64,000 nucleotides of DNA, from contig NZ_JBPCCU010000008.1 in NCBI RefSeq assembly GCF_050971785.1, positions 330,727 to 394,726 of the forward strand. The letters run 5' to 3'. A model generated the notes under the pieces. That model did no database searches and was not told the DNA's origin. It saw nothing but the letters and a program-made list of their open reading frames with translations. A program made the position numbers and the translations under genes. This document shows positions 44,795 to 53,407 of the stretch, piece by piece. Positions within the stretch are counted from its first letter, which is position 1; each line of letters starts with the position of its first letter. Source of the stretch: Actinomadura_E scrupuli. GTDB lineage: Bacteria; Actinomycetota; Actinomycetes; Streptosporangiales; Streptosporangiaceae.

Positions 44795-45310
44795 ATGACC
44801 GACGATAGGAAGGCGGCTTACGTGCCGCGTCGACGACGACCGGAGCCCGGTCGTGATCACGGCCCCAGGGTGGCCGCGGGCACGCCCCGCTCGGTGGCCT
44901 CGCACCGCTGCCGGGTCAACGCCGAGGAACCCAGCCGCGCCGTCAGCCTGGAGGTCAGCACCGCGGGCCCGGGCGGTCGCGTCGCCGTCATCAAGGTGAC
45001 CGGCGAGATAGATCTGCGGACCGCCAGGACCGTCCGCACCGGACTGGTGGACGTGGCCGAGGCCGGTTTCCGGCGCATCGTGGTGGATTTCCAGCAGGTC
45101 CGATTCTGCGACGCCACCGGCCTGGGCGCGCTGGTGGCCGCGCACAACCGGCTGCGCACCGACGACGGTGAGCTGCGGCTCGCCGGGGTACGGCCGGCGC
45201 AGCGCCGGATCTTGCACATCACCGGCCTGGACCGCCTGTTCACCCTGCATGACAGCGTCGAGGACGCGGTGGGAGAGGGCCGGGCGCCGACCGCCTCACC
45301 GCTGGGCTGA
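44795..45310 (+). CDS. STAS-domain protein with Ala at the phospho-acceptor position
   Basis: 171 residues. A basic ~45-residue N-terminal extension precedes a STAS domain (VIKVTGEIDLRTARTVRTGL). The regulatory loop reads VRFCDATGLGALVA: where SpoIIAA and RsbV have Asp-Ser-Ser/Thr-Gly with phospho-Ser first, this protein has Asp-Ala-Thr-Gly (Ala about 107). It may therefore be an antagonist that cannot be inactivated in the usual way, or uses Thr instead. The gene is followed by a strong hairpin and then a histidine kinase. Confidence 0.82.
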   Translation: MTDDRKAAYVPRRRRPEPGRDHGPRVAAGTPRSVASHRCRVNAEEPSRAVSLEVSTAGPGGRVAVIKVTGEIDLRTARTVRTGLVDVAEAGFRRIVVDFQQVRFCDATGLGALVAAHNRLRTDDGELRLAGVRPAQRRILHITGLDRLFTLHDSVEDAVGEGRAPTASPLG

Positions 45311-45345
45311 CCCGCGCCGCCGAGGTCCCCGGGGGCCGTCCCGGC

Positions 45346-45369
45346 GCCCGGCGCGGTGCCGCGCCGGGC
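45346..45369 (+). terminator. strong GC hairpin after the STAS gene
   Basis: An 11-bp perfect stem (45346-45356 with 45359-45369) with a two-base TG loop, 36 bases after the stop. It lies in the 305-base gap before the histidine kinase, which otherwise shows only a possible -10 (TAGAGT, about 45471). Confidence 0.6.
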
Positions 45370-45615
45370 CCGCGACGCGGCCTGCGGGGCGCGCCGCCCG
45401 AGCTCCGGCAAGTGCGCAAAAACCCTTGCGGTGCGGGCTTTCGCGGCTCCCCTGACCACCCTCCGTACCGCTAGAGTCTCCTCTCGGTAGGCCCTGTCGC
45501 CGGCGAGGTGGCCGCGCGGGCCTGCGCGGGGGCCGCCTCCGCCCGCCGGGTCGTCGATCGCGGAGGGGCGGGTGTTCCCCGCCATGACACTGCGCGGTGT
45601 TCAGGAGGAGGCGTC

Positions 45616-46734
45616 GTGGACGGAGAAGTCTCCCGCGGGGACGGCGCCGCGGCGGTCTCCGCGCGGGTCCCGTGGCCGCGGTCCGCCCCGCCGGCGGCCC
45701 CCTCAGCGGACGATCTTCCCGACGGCCTGCTCGTCGCCGACGCGCGGGCGCGCATCATCGTGTTCAACCGTGCCGCCGCCCGGCTGACCGGGATCGCGGC
45801 GGAGGCCGCGCTGGGCCGGGACTTCCGGGACGTCCTGCCCCTGCACGACGGGGAGGGCCGGGACTGGTGGAAGTGCGTGGACCCCTACGGGGGGCTGCGC
45901 ACCCGCACCCGCCATCCCGAACGCTCGCTGTTCCTGCCCGGCGGAGCCGAGACGCTGGTGACCGCCGCCTACACCCGCGGCGCCGGGGGCCGGGTGGAAC
46001 GTTTCACGGTGTCGCTGCGCGACGCCGCGCAGCGGATCCGCCAGGAACGCGACCGGGCCGACCTGGTGTCCACCGTCGCGCACGAGCTGCGGTCACCCCT
46101 GACCAGCGTCAAGGGGTTCACCGCCACGCTGCTGGCCAAGTGGCACCGCTTCAACGACGACCAGAAGCGCGTCATGCTGGAGACGGTCAACGCCGACGCC
46201 GACCGGGTCACCCGGCTCATCACCGAGCTGCTCGACGTGTCCCGGATCGAGGCGGGCCGGCTGGAGATGCGCCGCCAGGTCGTCGACCTGGCGCAGGAGG
46301 TCCGGAAGGTGATCGCCGGGCGGGTCGCAGCCGGGGACGCCGAGGACCGGTTCCGGCTGGACGTGCGCGGCCCCGTGCCGGAGATGTGGCTGGACCCCGA
46401 CAAGGTCGGTCAGATCCTGGGCAACCTGGTGGAAAACGCGGTGCGACACGGCGCTGGTACTGTCACGATCGTGGTGGAGCCGGACGCGCACGAGGAGGGA
46501 GCCGCCGTGTCGGTACGCGACGAGGGCGAGGGGATCCCCCCCGAGGCCGCGCAGCGTGTCTTCCGGCAGTTCTGGCGCGGCTCCAGCAACCGCCGCGGCG
46601 GCACCGGGCTCGGCCTGTACATCGTGAAGGGCCTGGTGGAGGCCCACAACGGCGTGATCACCGTGCAGCGCGCGCCCGGCGGCGGCGCGGAGTTCCGATT
46701 TACCGTGCCCGCCGGCGCCCCCGACTACGCCTGA
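45616..46734 (+). CDS. soluble PAS-domain sensor histidine kinase (orphan)
   Basis: 372 residues from a GTG five bases after GGAGGAG. PAS domain about residues 32-140 (GLLVADARARIIVFNRAAARLTG), HisKA with phospho-acceptor His at about 156 (VAHELRSPLTS), and an HATPase with N box LGNLVENAVRHG, G1 RDEGEGIP and G2 GGTGLGLYIV. There is no membrane helix, so it senses an intracellular cue. No response regulator is nearby. The flanking STAS gene and pheST give no clear pathway. Confidence 0.92.
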   Translation: MDGEVSRGDGAAAVSARVPWPRSAPPAAPSADDLPDGLLVADARARIIVFNRAAARLTGIAAEAALGRDFRDVLPLHDGEGRDWWKCVDPYGGLRTRTRHPERSLFLPGGAETLVTAAYTRGAGGRVERFTVSLRDAAQRIRQERDRADLVSTVAHELRSPLTSVKGFTATLLAKWHRFNDDQKRVMLETVNADADRVTRLITELLDVSRIEAGRLEMRRQVVDLAQEVRKVIAGRVAAGDAEDRFRLDVRGPVPEMWLDPDKVGQILGNLVENAVRHGAGTVTIVVEPDAHEEGAAVSVRDEGEGIPPEAAQRVFRQFWRGSSNRRGGTGLGLYIVKGLVEAHNGVITVQRAPGGGAEFRFTVPAGAPDYA

Positions 46735-46791
46735 GCGCGGACTCGGCCCGGCGGGCTTCCCGGTCCCCCTGCTCCGCCGTGGGCCGCGATT

Positions 46792-46806
46792 GGTCGCGTG
46801 ATCACC
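46792..46806. repeat. possible half-copy of the palindromic element
   Basis: GGTCGCGTGATCACC matches 14 of 15 bases of the right arm at 1276-1290, in the gap between the histidine kinase and pheS. No matching left arm was found, so it may be a decayed copy or chance. Confidence 0.3.
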
Positions 46807-46894
46807 TTTGGATGGGCAGGGGTTGACGACCACCCCGACTAGACTCGTGCGCGCCCGGTGATCCGCCCGCTCAGGCTGGAGTTCTGTTACCGCA

Positions 46895-48004
46895 ATGTCT
46901 GCACCGAACAATTCCTACGACCCCGTCGAGGTCACCGCGCTGCAACCGGCCGAGCTGGACCGGTTCCGCGAGGAGGCCGTCCGGGCCATCGCGGCCGCCG
47001 GGGGGCTGGACGAGCTGAAGCAGGTCCGCCTGGCCCACGCCGGGGACCGGTCGCCGCTGGCACTGGCCAACCGTGAGATCGGCGCCCTGCCGCCGGCCGC
47101 CCGCGCGGAGGCGGGCAAGCGCATCGGGGCCGCCCGCGGCGCCGTGTCGCAGGCGCTGAAGACGCGCCAGGCCGAGCTGGAGGACGAGCGCGACCGCCGG
47201 GTCCTGGTGGAGGAGACCGTCGACGTCACCCTGCCCTGGGACCGCTCGCCGCGCGGGGCGCGGCATCCGCTCACCACGATGCAGGAGCGCATGGCCGACG
47301 TCTTCGTCTCCATGGGCTTCGAGATCGCCGAGGGCCCCGAGATCGAGGCGGAGTGGTTCAACTTCGACGCCCTCAACTTCAAGCCCGACCACCCGGCCCG
47401 CAGCATGCAGGACACCTTCTTCGTCGAGAGCGAGGAGAGCGGCCTGGTGCTGCGCACGCACACCTCGCCGATGCAGATCCGGGCGCTGCTCTCCCGGGAA
47501 CTGCCGGTCTACGTGGTGGGGCCGGGCAAGACGTTCCGGACCGACGAGCTGGACGCCACGCACAGCCCGGTCTTCCACCAGCTCGAGGGCCTGGCGGTGG
47601 ACGAGGGCCTGACCATGGCCGACCTCAAGGGCGCCATCGAGGCCTTCGTCACCGGGCTGTTCGGCGACCGGCTGCCGATCCGGATGCGGCCGTCCTACTT
47701 CCCCTTCACCGAGCCGTCGGCGGAGGTCGACATGGAGTGCTTCGTGTGCCGGGGCGCCTCGGTCGAGCCCGGCGCCGATCCCTGCCGGACCTGCGGCAGC
47801 GAGGGCTGGATCGAGATCGGCGGCTGCGGCATGGTCAACCCGCGGGTGCTGACCGCCGCCGGGATCGACGCGGACCGCTACAGCGGCTGGGCGTTCGGCC
47901 TCGGCGTCGAGCGGACGCTGATGTTCCGGCATGGCGTCGAGGACATGCACGACATGGTCGAGGGTGACGTGCGGTTCACCCTCCCGTTCGGGATGGAGAT
48001 CTGA
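46895..48004 (+). CDS. pheS: phenylalanyl-tRNA synthetase alpha subunit
   Basis: 369 residues. N-terminal helical domain, then the class II core: HPLTTMQERMADVFVSMGFE, motif 2 around RTDELDATHSPVFHQLEG, and the motif 3 GVERTLMFRHGVEDM. Acts as an alpha2beta2 tetramer with PheT. Start ATG at 46895 begins MSAPNNSYDP; its stop TGA shares its A with the pheT ATG. Confidence 0.96.
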   Translation: MSAPNNSYDPVEVTALQPAELDRFREEAVRAIAAAGGLDELKQVRLAHAGDRSPLALANREIGALPPAARAEAGKRIGAARGAVSQALKTRQAELEDERDRRVLVEETVDVTLPWDRSPRGARHPLTTMQERMADVFVSMGFEIAEGPEIEAEWFNFDALNFKPDHPARSMQDTFFVESEESGLVLRTHTSPMQIRALLSRELPVYVVGPGKTFRTDELDATHSPVFHQLEGLAVDEGLTMADLKGAIEAFVTGLFGDRLPIRMRPSYFPFTEPSAEVDMECFVCRGASVEPGADPCRTCGSEGWIEIGGCGMVNPRVLTAAGIDADRYSGWAFGLGVERTLMFRHGVEDMHDMVEGDVRFTLPFGMEI

Positions 48005-50475
48005 TGCGGGTCCCGCTTTCGTGGCTGCGGGAGTACGTCGAGCTCCCCGCGGAGGTCACCGGCCGTGAGCTGGCCGCCAAGCTGATCGCCGCCGGGCTGG
48101 AGGTCGAGACCGTCGACGCGGCCGGCGCCGACCTGACCGGCCCGCTGGTGGTCGGCCGGGTGCTGGCCGTCGAGGAGCTCACCGGCTTCAAGAAACCCAT
48201 CCGCTACTGCCAGGTGGACGTCGGCAACCCGGAGCCGCAGAACATCATCTGCGGTGCCCGCAACTTCGCCGAGGGCGACCTGGTGGTGGTCGCGCTGCCC
48301 GGCGCGGAGCTGCCCGGCGGTTTCACGATCGGCGCCCGCACCACCTACGGCCGGGTGTCGGAGGGCATGATCTGCTCGGCCAGCGAGCTGGGCATCGGCG
48401 ACGACCACAGCGGCATCCTGGTGCTCACCCCCGGCCACGAGGTCGGCGCGGACGTCATCGGCCCGTGGGCGCTGCGCGACGATGTCCTCGACATCGCCGT
48501 CACCCCCGACCGCGGGTACGCCCTGTCGATCCGCGGGGTGGCCCGTGAGGCCGCGACCGCGTACGGCGTCGCCTTCCGGGACCCCGCCGACGTCGACCTG
48601 GCCGGGGACGACGGCACGGCCTACCCGGCCGGCATCGCCGACCCCTCGGCCTGCGACCGGTTCGTGCTGCGCGAGGTCCGCGGCCTGGACCCGGAGGCCC
48701 AGACCCCGATGTGGATGCGGGTCCGGCTCGCCCGCGCCGGGATGCGCCCGGTCTCACTGGCGGTCGACGTCACCAACTACCTGATGCTGGAGCTCGGCCA
48801 GCCGCTGCACGCCTTCGACCGGGCCAAGCTCAGCGGCCCCATCGTGGTGCGCCGGGCCAGGCCGGGGGAGCGGCTGGAGACCCTCGACCACGTCAAGCGC
48901 ACGCTGGACCCCGAGGACGTCCTGATCACCGACGACTCCGGGCCCATCTCCATGGCGGGCACCATGGGCGGCCTCAACAGCGAGATCGACGAGAAGTCCA
49001 CCGACCTGGTGATCGAGGCCGCGCACTTCGACGACGTCGGTATCGCCCGGATGGTCCGCCGGCACAAGCTGCACAGCGAGGCGTCCTACCGCTTCGAGCG
49101 CGGCGTGGACCGGGAGCTGCCGCTCTACGCCTCCGCGCGGGCGGCCAGGATGCTGGCCGAGCTGGGCGGGGCCGAGCTCCTCCCGGGGGTGACCCACGCC
49201 CAGGTGCCCGTCGCGGGCACCGTCCTCACCGTCCCGGCCGGCCACGCCGGCCGGGTCGCCGGCGTGGACTACGGCCGTGACACCGTCGTGCGGCGGCTCA
49301 CCGAGGTCGGCTGTGCGGTGGCGGTGACCGGCGAGGACACGCTGACGGTCACGCCGCCGTCGTGGCGCCCGGACCTGACCGACCCCAACGACCTGGCCGA
49401 GGAGGTCATCCGGCTCGAGGGCTACGACCGGATCCCGGTCCGGGTCCCGCGCTCGGTGGCGGGCCGCGGGCTCACCCCGGCGCAGCGGCTCCGGCGCCGT
49501 ACCGGCCGTGCGCTGGCCGCCGCCGGCCACGTCGAGGTGCTCAGCTCCCCGTTCGTGGCCGAGCGGGACTGGGACGACCTGCAGCTGCCGGCCGGCGATC
49601 CGCGCCGCTCGGCGCTGCGGCTGGCCAACCCCCTGTCGGAGGACGAGCCGCTGCTGCGCACCACGCTGCTGCCCGGGCTGCTGCGCACCCTGGCCCGCAA
49701 TGTCGGCCGCGGCTTCCCCGACCTCGCCCTGTTCGAGATGGGCCTGGTCTACCGGCCCAGGCCGGAGGCTCCCGCCGGTGCGGCGCCCCGGCTGAGCGTG
49801 GATCGCGCGCCGGCGGCGGCGGAGCTGGCCTCGATCGAGGCCATGCTGCCCGACCAGCCGCTGCGGGTGGCGGCCGTGTTCTGCGGTGACCGCGAACCCG
49901 CCGGCTGGTGGGGGAGCGGCCGCCCGGCCGGCTGGGCCGATGCCGTCGAGGCGGCCCGGACCGTGGCCGCGGAGGCCTCGGCCGTGCTGGACGCCCGCGC
50001 CGACCAGCACGCGCCCTGGCATCCGGGCCGGTGTGCCGCCCTGTACGCCGGCGACACGCTGATCGGGCATGCCGGTGAACTGCACCCGAGGGTGATCCAG
50101 GCCTACGGCCTGCCGCCGCGCACCTGCGCGATGGAGATCGAGCTGACCCGGCTGGATCCGCCCGGGGCGGTGCGGGCGCCGCACGTGTCGGCCTATCCGG
50201 TGGCCACCCAGGACGTCGCGCTGATCGTCGGCGCGGAGGTGCCGGCCGCCGAGGTCGAGGCCGGGCTGCGCGCCGGCGCCGGGGAGCTGCTGGAGTCGGT
50301 CCGGCTGTTCGACGTCTACACCGGTGAGCAGGCGGGCGAGGGCCGCAGGTCACTGGCGTACACGCTGCGCTTCCGGGCACCGGACCGGACGCTCACCGCG
50401 GAGGAGGCCACCGCCGCCCGGGACGCCGCCGTGGCCGAGGCGGCGCGGCGCACCGGGGCCGTGCTGCGCGGGTAG
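48004..50475 (+). CDS. pheT: phenylalanyl-tRNA synthetase beta subunit
   Basis: 823 residues, normal length. tRNA-binding EMAP-like domain (YCQVDVGNPEPQNIICGARN), the B3/B4 editing domain (ISMAGTMGGLNSEID), B5, the catalytic-like core, and the C-terminal FDX-ACB anticodon domain (VATQDVALIVGAEVPAAEVE). Coupled to pheS by overlapping stop and start. A perfect 22-bp inverted repeat follows the stop. Confidence 0.96.
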   Translation: MRVPLSWLREYVELPAEVTGRELAAKLIAAGLEVETVDAAGADLTGPLVVGRVLAVEELTGFKKPIRYCQVDVGNPEPQNIICGARNFAEGDLVVVALPGAELPGGFTIGARTTYGRVSEGMICSASELGIGDDHSGILVLTPGHEVGADVIGPWALRDDVLDIAVTPDRGYALSIRGVAREAATAYGVAFRDPADVDLAGDDGTAYPAGIADPSACDRFVLREVRGLDPEAQTPMWMRVRLARAGMRPVSLAVDVTNYLMLELGQPLHAFDRAKLSGPIVVRRARPGERLETLDHVKRTLDPEDVLITDDSGPISMAGTMGGLNSEIDEKSTDLVIEAAHFDDVGIARMVRRHKLHSEASYRFERGVDRELPLYASARAARMLAELGGAELLPGVTHAQVPVAGTVLTVPAGHAGRVAGVDYGRDTVVRRLTEVGCAVAVTGEDTLTVTPPSWRPDLTDPNDLAEEVIRLEGYDRIPVRVPRSVAGRGLTPAQRLRRRTGRALAAAGHVEVLSSPFVAERDWDDLQLPAGDPRRSALRLANPLSEDEPLLRTTLLPGLLRTLARNVGRGFPDLALFEMGLVYRPRPEAPAGAAPRLSVDRAPAAAELASIEAMLPDQPLRVAAVFCGDREPAGWWGSGRPAGWADAVEAARTVAAEASAVLDARADQHAPWHPGRCAALYAGDTLIGHAGELHPRVIQAYGLPPRTCAMEIELTRLDPPGAVRAPHVSAYPVATQDVALIVGAEVPAAEVEAGLRAGAGELLESVRLFDVYTGEQAGEGRRSLAYTLRFRAPDRTLTAEEATAARDAAVAEAARRTGAVLRG

Positions 50476-50483
50476 CCGCCGTC

Positions 50484-50528
50484 CGCCCCGCCGTGACCGC
50501 GCACCTGGTGCGCGGTCACGGCGGGGCG
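50484..50528. terminator. perfect 22-bp inverted repeat, bidirectional terminator
   Basis: 50484-50505 and 50507-50528 are perfect inverted copies around a single T, nine bases after the pheT stop. The right arm runs into the last codons of the convergent gene at 50516-51706. Confidence 0.85.
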
Positions 50529-51706
50529 AGCAGCTGCCGCCGGTAGACGCCGGCGTCCCGCCAGACCAGCCACCTGCCCTTGGTGTAGGCCTCGCCCGCG
50601 AGGGTGCTGGGCGCCGTGTGCCCGCTGGTCCGGTAGACCACGGCCCCGTCGGTCTCCGGGTCGCCGTCCAGCGGGCGGGTGGAGTAGACGACCGCCTCGT
50701 CGCCGGCGGTGAGGCTCGTGCGCTCGCCGTTGAGGCCCTCGCTGTGCGGCAGCCGGGTGGCGACCGTGCGCGGCCGCCACGTCGCGGTGTCGATCACGAC
50801 GAGGCCCCGGCCGTCGCTGTAGGACAGCGTCCGCGGGCCGGCCGCGAACAGCACGGCGGCGTCCCCGGTCACCGCGCTGGGCAGCGTACGGGCGACCGCG
50901 GCTCCGGTGACCACGTCTATCCGGCGCAGCCGCCCGGGGCCGGCGGCGTCCACCACGTAGGCGTAGGGGTAGGAGAAGGCCACGGCACGGCCGGCCGTGT
51001 CGATCCTGCGCGGGGAGCCGGCGCATCCCTTGGCCGTCCAGACCGTACGCCGGCTCTCGTCGGTCCACACCAGGACGTCGCGGTCCACCTGGAACCCGCC
51101 GGGGCCGGAGACCACGCCGCGGTCGCCCAGCTGCCGGGCGCCGCCCCCGCCCCCGCACATCAGCTGGAAGTCGTGCCGGTCGTCGCGGTGCTCCGGCCAC
51201 ACGACGACGCCGTCACCGGACGCGGCGGTCCACAGCCCGTCGGGGTCCGCGACCGGGGCGGGCGCGGCGTCGCCGCCGGCGATCCGCCAGAGCCGGCCGT
51301 CCTCCTCCTCGGTCCCCTTCGTGCCGTACTTCACGCCCACGCCGAGCAGTTCCCCCTCGGGGCCGACCCCGTACGCCGACAGCAGCCAGCCGCCGGGCAG
51401 CCGCCGGGGGATCTCCGTCGCCCCGGCGGGGACGGACGTGGGCCGCAGGCCCTGGGCCGGGCCGCGGGAGGCGGACGGGGCGGCGCCGGCCGGGGACGGG
51501 TGCCGCCGGTCGGCCGAGACGTAGGCGGGCAGCCCGATGGCCAGGGCGACCGCGAGGGTGACGGCGGCGGCCTCGGCGGCCCGGCGGCGGCGACGGCGCA
51601 CCGCGGCGCCGTGCAGGATGCGGGCGGCCAGATCCGGGGGCGGGGGACCGGTGCCGCCGCCCTGGGCCCGCAGCCGCGCGGCGACCTCGCGTTCGAGTTC
51701 ACGCAT
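50516..51706 (-). CDS. single-pass membrane protein with propeller-like exterior, sigma-factor partner candidate
   Basis: 396 residues, not a recognised family. N-terminal cytoplasmic ~40 residues (MRELEREVAARLRAQ..., then RRRRRR), one membrane helix (about 43-65) and a large outer region with repeating short segments (GLWTAASGDGVVVW, RDVLVWTDES, PYAYVVDAAGPGRLRRIDV) suggestive of a WD40-like beta-propeller. Its start overlaps the end of the sigma gene by eight bases, as anti-sigma genes often do, but no zinc-binding anti-sigma motif is seen. Confidence 0.72.
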   Translation of the reverse strand: MRELEREVAARLRAQGGGTGPPPPDLAARILHGAAVRRRRRRAAEAAAVTLAVALAIGLPAYVSADRRHPSPAGAAPSASRGPAQGLRPTSVPAGATEIPRRLPGGWLLSAYGVGPEGELLGVGVKYGTKGTEEEDGRLWRIAGGDAAPAPVADPDGLWTAASGDGVVVWPEHRDDRHDFQLMCGGGGGARQLGDRGVVSGPGGFQVDRDVLVWTDESRRTVWTAKGCAGSPRRIDTAGRAVAFSYPYAYVVDAAGPGRLRRIDVVTGAAVARTLPSAVTGDAAVLFAAGPRTLSYSDGRGLVVIDTATWRPRTVATRLPHSEGLNGERTSLTAGDEAVVYSTRPLDGDPETDGAVVYRTSGHTAPSTLAGEAYTKGRWLVWRDAGVYRRQLLAPP

Positions 51707-52220
51707 GGCGGTCCTCCTTCAGGCTCGGGTCGGCCGGGAGCATCGTCACCCGGAGCTTGGCGAGCGCGCGGGAGGCCTGGCTCTTGACCGTGCCCCGGGA
51801 ACAGCCGAGGACCCGGGCGGTCTCCGCCTCGGTCAGCTGCTCGTAGTAGCGCAGCACCAGCACCGCCCGCATCCGCGGGGGAAGCCCGGCCAGCGCGGAG
51901 TCCAGGCCGTCGGTCTCCGACAGCCGGTGCAGCTCACGGTCCTCGACCGGTTCCTCCGGCGGCCGGGCGACGAGGTGCTCCAGCCGGGGTCTCCGCCACC
52001 GGTTGGCCATGATCCTGGCCATCGTGGTCCGCACGTATCCCTCCGGGTCGTCCTTGCGCCGGACCCTGCCCCACGCGGCGCCCGTGCGGGTGAGGGCCTC
52101 CTGGACGAGGTCCTCCGCATCGTGCTGGTTGCCGGTCAGGACATAGGCGTACCGGTAGAGCGCGGGCAGCCGGTTCGCGATGAAGTCCGCGAAGAGGTGT
52201 GGCTCCTCCGCCACCGGCAT
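51699..52220 (-). CDS. SigE-family ECF RNA polymerase sigma factor
   Basis: 173 residues. Region 2 (FADFIANRLPALYRYAYVLTGNQHDAEDLVQEALTR) and region 4 (LPPRMRAVLVLRYYEQLTEAETARVLGCSRGTVKSQASRAL) are intact, placing it in the SigE-type ECF group common in Streptomyces and relatives. ATG at 52220 has GAGAGGGGGG upstream; the open frame to 52376 is not conserved and would run into the arg promoter. It is co-transcribed with the membrane protein. Confidence 0.92.
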   Translation of the reverse strand: MPVAEEPHLFADFIANRLPALYRYAYVLTGNQHDAEDLVQEALTRTGAAWGRVRRKDDPEGYVRTTMARIMANRWRRPRLEHLVARPPEEPVEDRELHRLSETDGLDSALAGLPPRMRAVLVLRYYEQLTEAETARVLGCSRGTVKSQASRALAKLRVTMLPADPSLKEDRHA

Positions 52221-52309
52221 CGCCCCCCTCTCGCTGCCAAGGACACCCGATCCCCCCTGAGGGTTGCACGACGCCGCCCGTCTGTCCCGGCACCCGTACG
52301 AGACCGGCC

Positions 52310-52343
52310 TTGAATAAAAATCCGCAGTGTTGCATACTTTTAC
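52310..52343 (+). promoter_or_regulatory. argC promoter overlapped by tandem ARG boxes
   Basis: TTGAAT (52310-52315), 17 bases, CATACT (52333-52338) make a good promoter. Two ArgR-like sites overlap it: TGAATAAAAATCCG (52311-52324) and TTGCATACTTTTAC (52330-52343), about 20 bp apart, resembling the TGAAT-W4-ATTCA consensus. Repression by the ArgR encoded at 57537 in response to arginine is expected. Confidence 0.7.
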
Positions 52344-52378
52344 TAAGGGAATCGTTGACGAAGGGCAGGGCGGCACAG

Positions 52379-53407
52379 ATGGGCATCCGGGCGGCGGTGG
52401 CGGGAGCCAGCGGATACGCGGGCGGTGAGCTGCTGCGCATCCTCGCCGGGCACCCCGGATTCGAGCTCGGCCGGCTCACCGCGGGCGCCAGCGCCGGCAC
52501 CGCGCTCGGCGCGCACCAGCCGCACCTGCGGTCCCTGGCCGGGCGGATGCTGGAGGAGACCACCCCCGAGACCCTCGCCGGCCACGACGTGGTCTTCCTC
52601 GCCCTCCCGCACGGGCGGTCGGGGCCGCTCGCCGCCCGGCTCGGCGGCGAGGTCCTCATCGTCGACTGCGGCGCCGACTTCCGGCTGTCCGACGCCGCCG
52701 ACTGGACGCGCTTCTACGGCTCGCCGCACGCCGGCACGTGGCCCTACGGCCTGCCGGAGCTGCCGGGGCAGCGCGACCGGCTCCGCGAGAGCAGGCGGAT
52801 CGCGGTGCCCGGCTGCTACCCGACCGTCTCCACGCTGGCGCTGTTCCCGGCGTACGCCGCCCGGCTGGCCGAGCCGGACGTGGTCGTCGTCGCCGCCTCC
52901 GGCACCTCCGGGGCCGGCCGGACCGCCAAGACCAGCCTGCTCGGCAGCGAGGTCATGGGCTCGATGAGCGCCTACGGCGCCGGCGGCGTGCACCGGCACA
53001 CCCCCGAGATCATCCAGAACCTGTCCGCGGTGGCCGGCGAGGACGTGACGGTGTCGTTCACCCCCACCCTCGCCCCGATGAGCCGCGGCATCCTCGCCAC
53101 CTGCACGGCCAGGGCCCGGCACGGCGTCACCGCCGCCTCGCTCCGGCGGGCCTACGAGGACGCCTTCGCCGGTGAGCCCTTCGTGGAGCTGCTGCCGGAG
53201 GGGCAGTGGCCCGCCACCGCGATGACCTACGGCGCCAACACGGCCGTGGTGCAGGTCGCCCTGGACGAGCGGGCCGGCCGGATCGTCGCCGTCGCCGCCC
53301 TCGACAACCTCACCAAGGGCACGGCGGGCGGCGCCGTGCAGAGCGCCAACCTCGCCCTCGGCCTGCCCGAAGAGCTCGGCCTCACCACCCTGGGAGTATC
53401 TCCATGA
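52379..53407 (+). CDS. argC: N-acetyl-gamma-glutamyl-phosphate reductase
   Basis: 342 residues. Third step of arginine synthesis. NAD(P) loop VAGASGYAGGELLR, catalytic Cys in VPGCYPTVS, and conserved GTSGAGRTAKTS and VHRHTPEI. ATG at 52379 follows GAAGGGCAGGG. Its TGA overlaps the argJ ATG by four bases. Confidence 0.96.
   Translation: MGIRAAVAGASGYAGGELLRILAGHPGFELGRLTAGASAGTALGAHQPHLRSLAGRMLEETTPETLAGHDVVFLALPHGRSGPLAARLGGEVLIVDCGADFRLSDAADWTRFYGSPHAGTWPYGLPELPGQRDRLRESRRIAVPGCYPTVSTLALFPAYAARLAEPDVVVVAASGTSGAGRTAKTSLLGSEVMGSMSAYGAGGVHRHTPEIIQNLSAVAGEDVTVSFTPTLAPMSRGILATCTARARHGVTAASLRRAYEDAFAGEPFVELLPEGQWPATAMTYGANTAVVQVALDERAGRIVAVAALDNLTKGTAGGAVQSANLALGLPEELGLTTLGVSP

Noticed and set aside
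46823..46846. Promoter for pheS from TTGACG and TAGACT
   Set aside because: The spacer is only 11 bases, too short for a functional pair.
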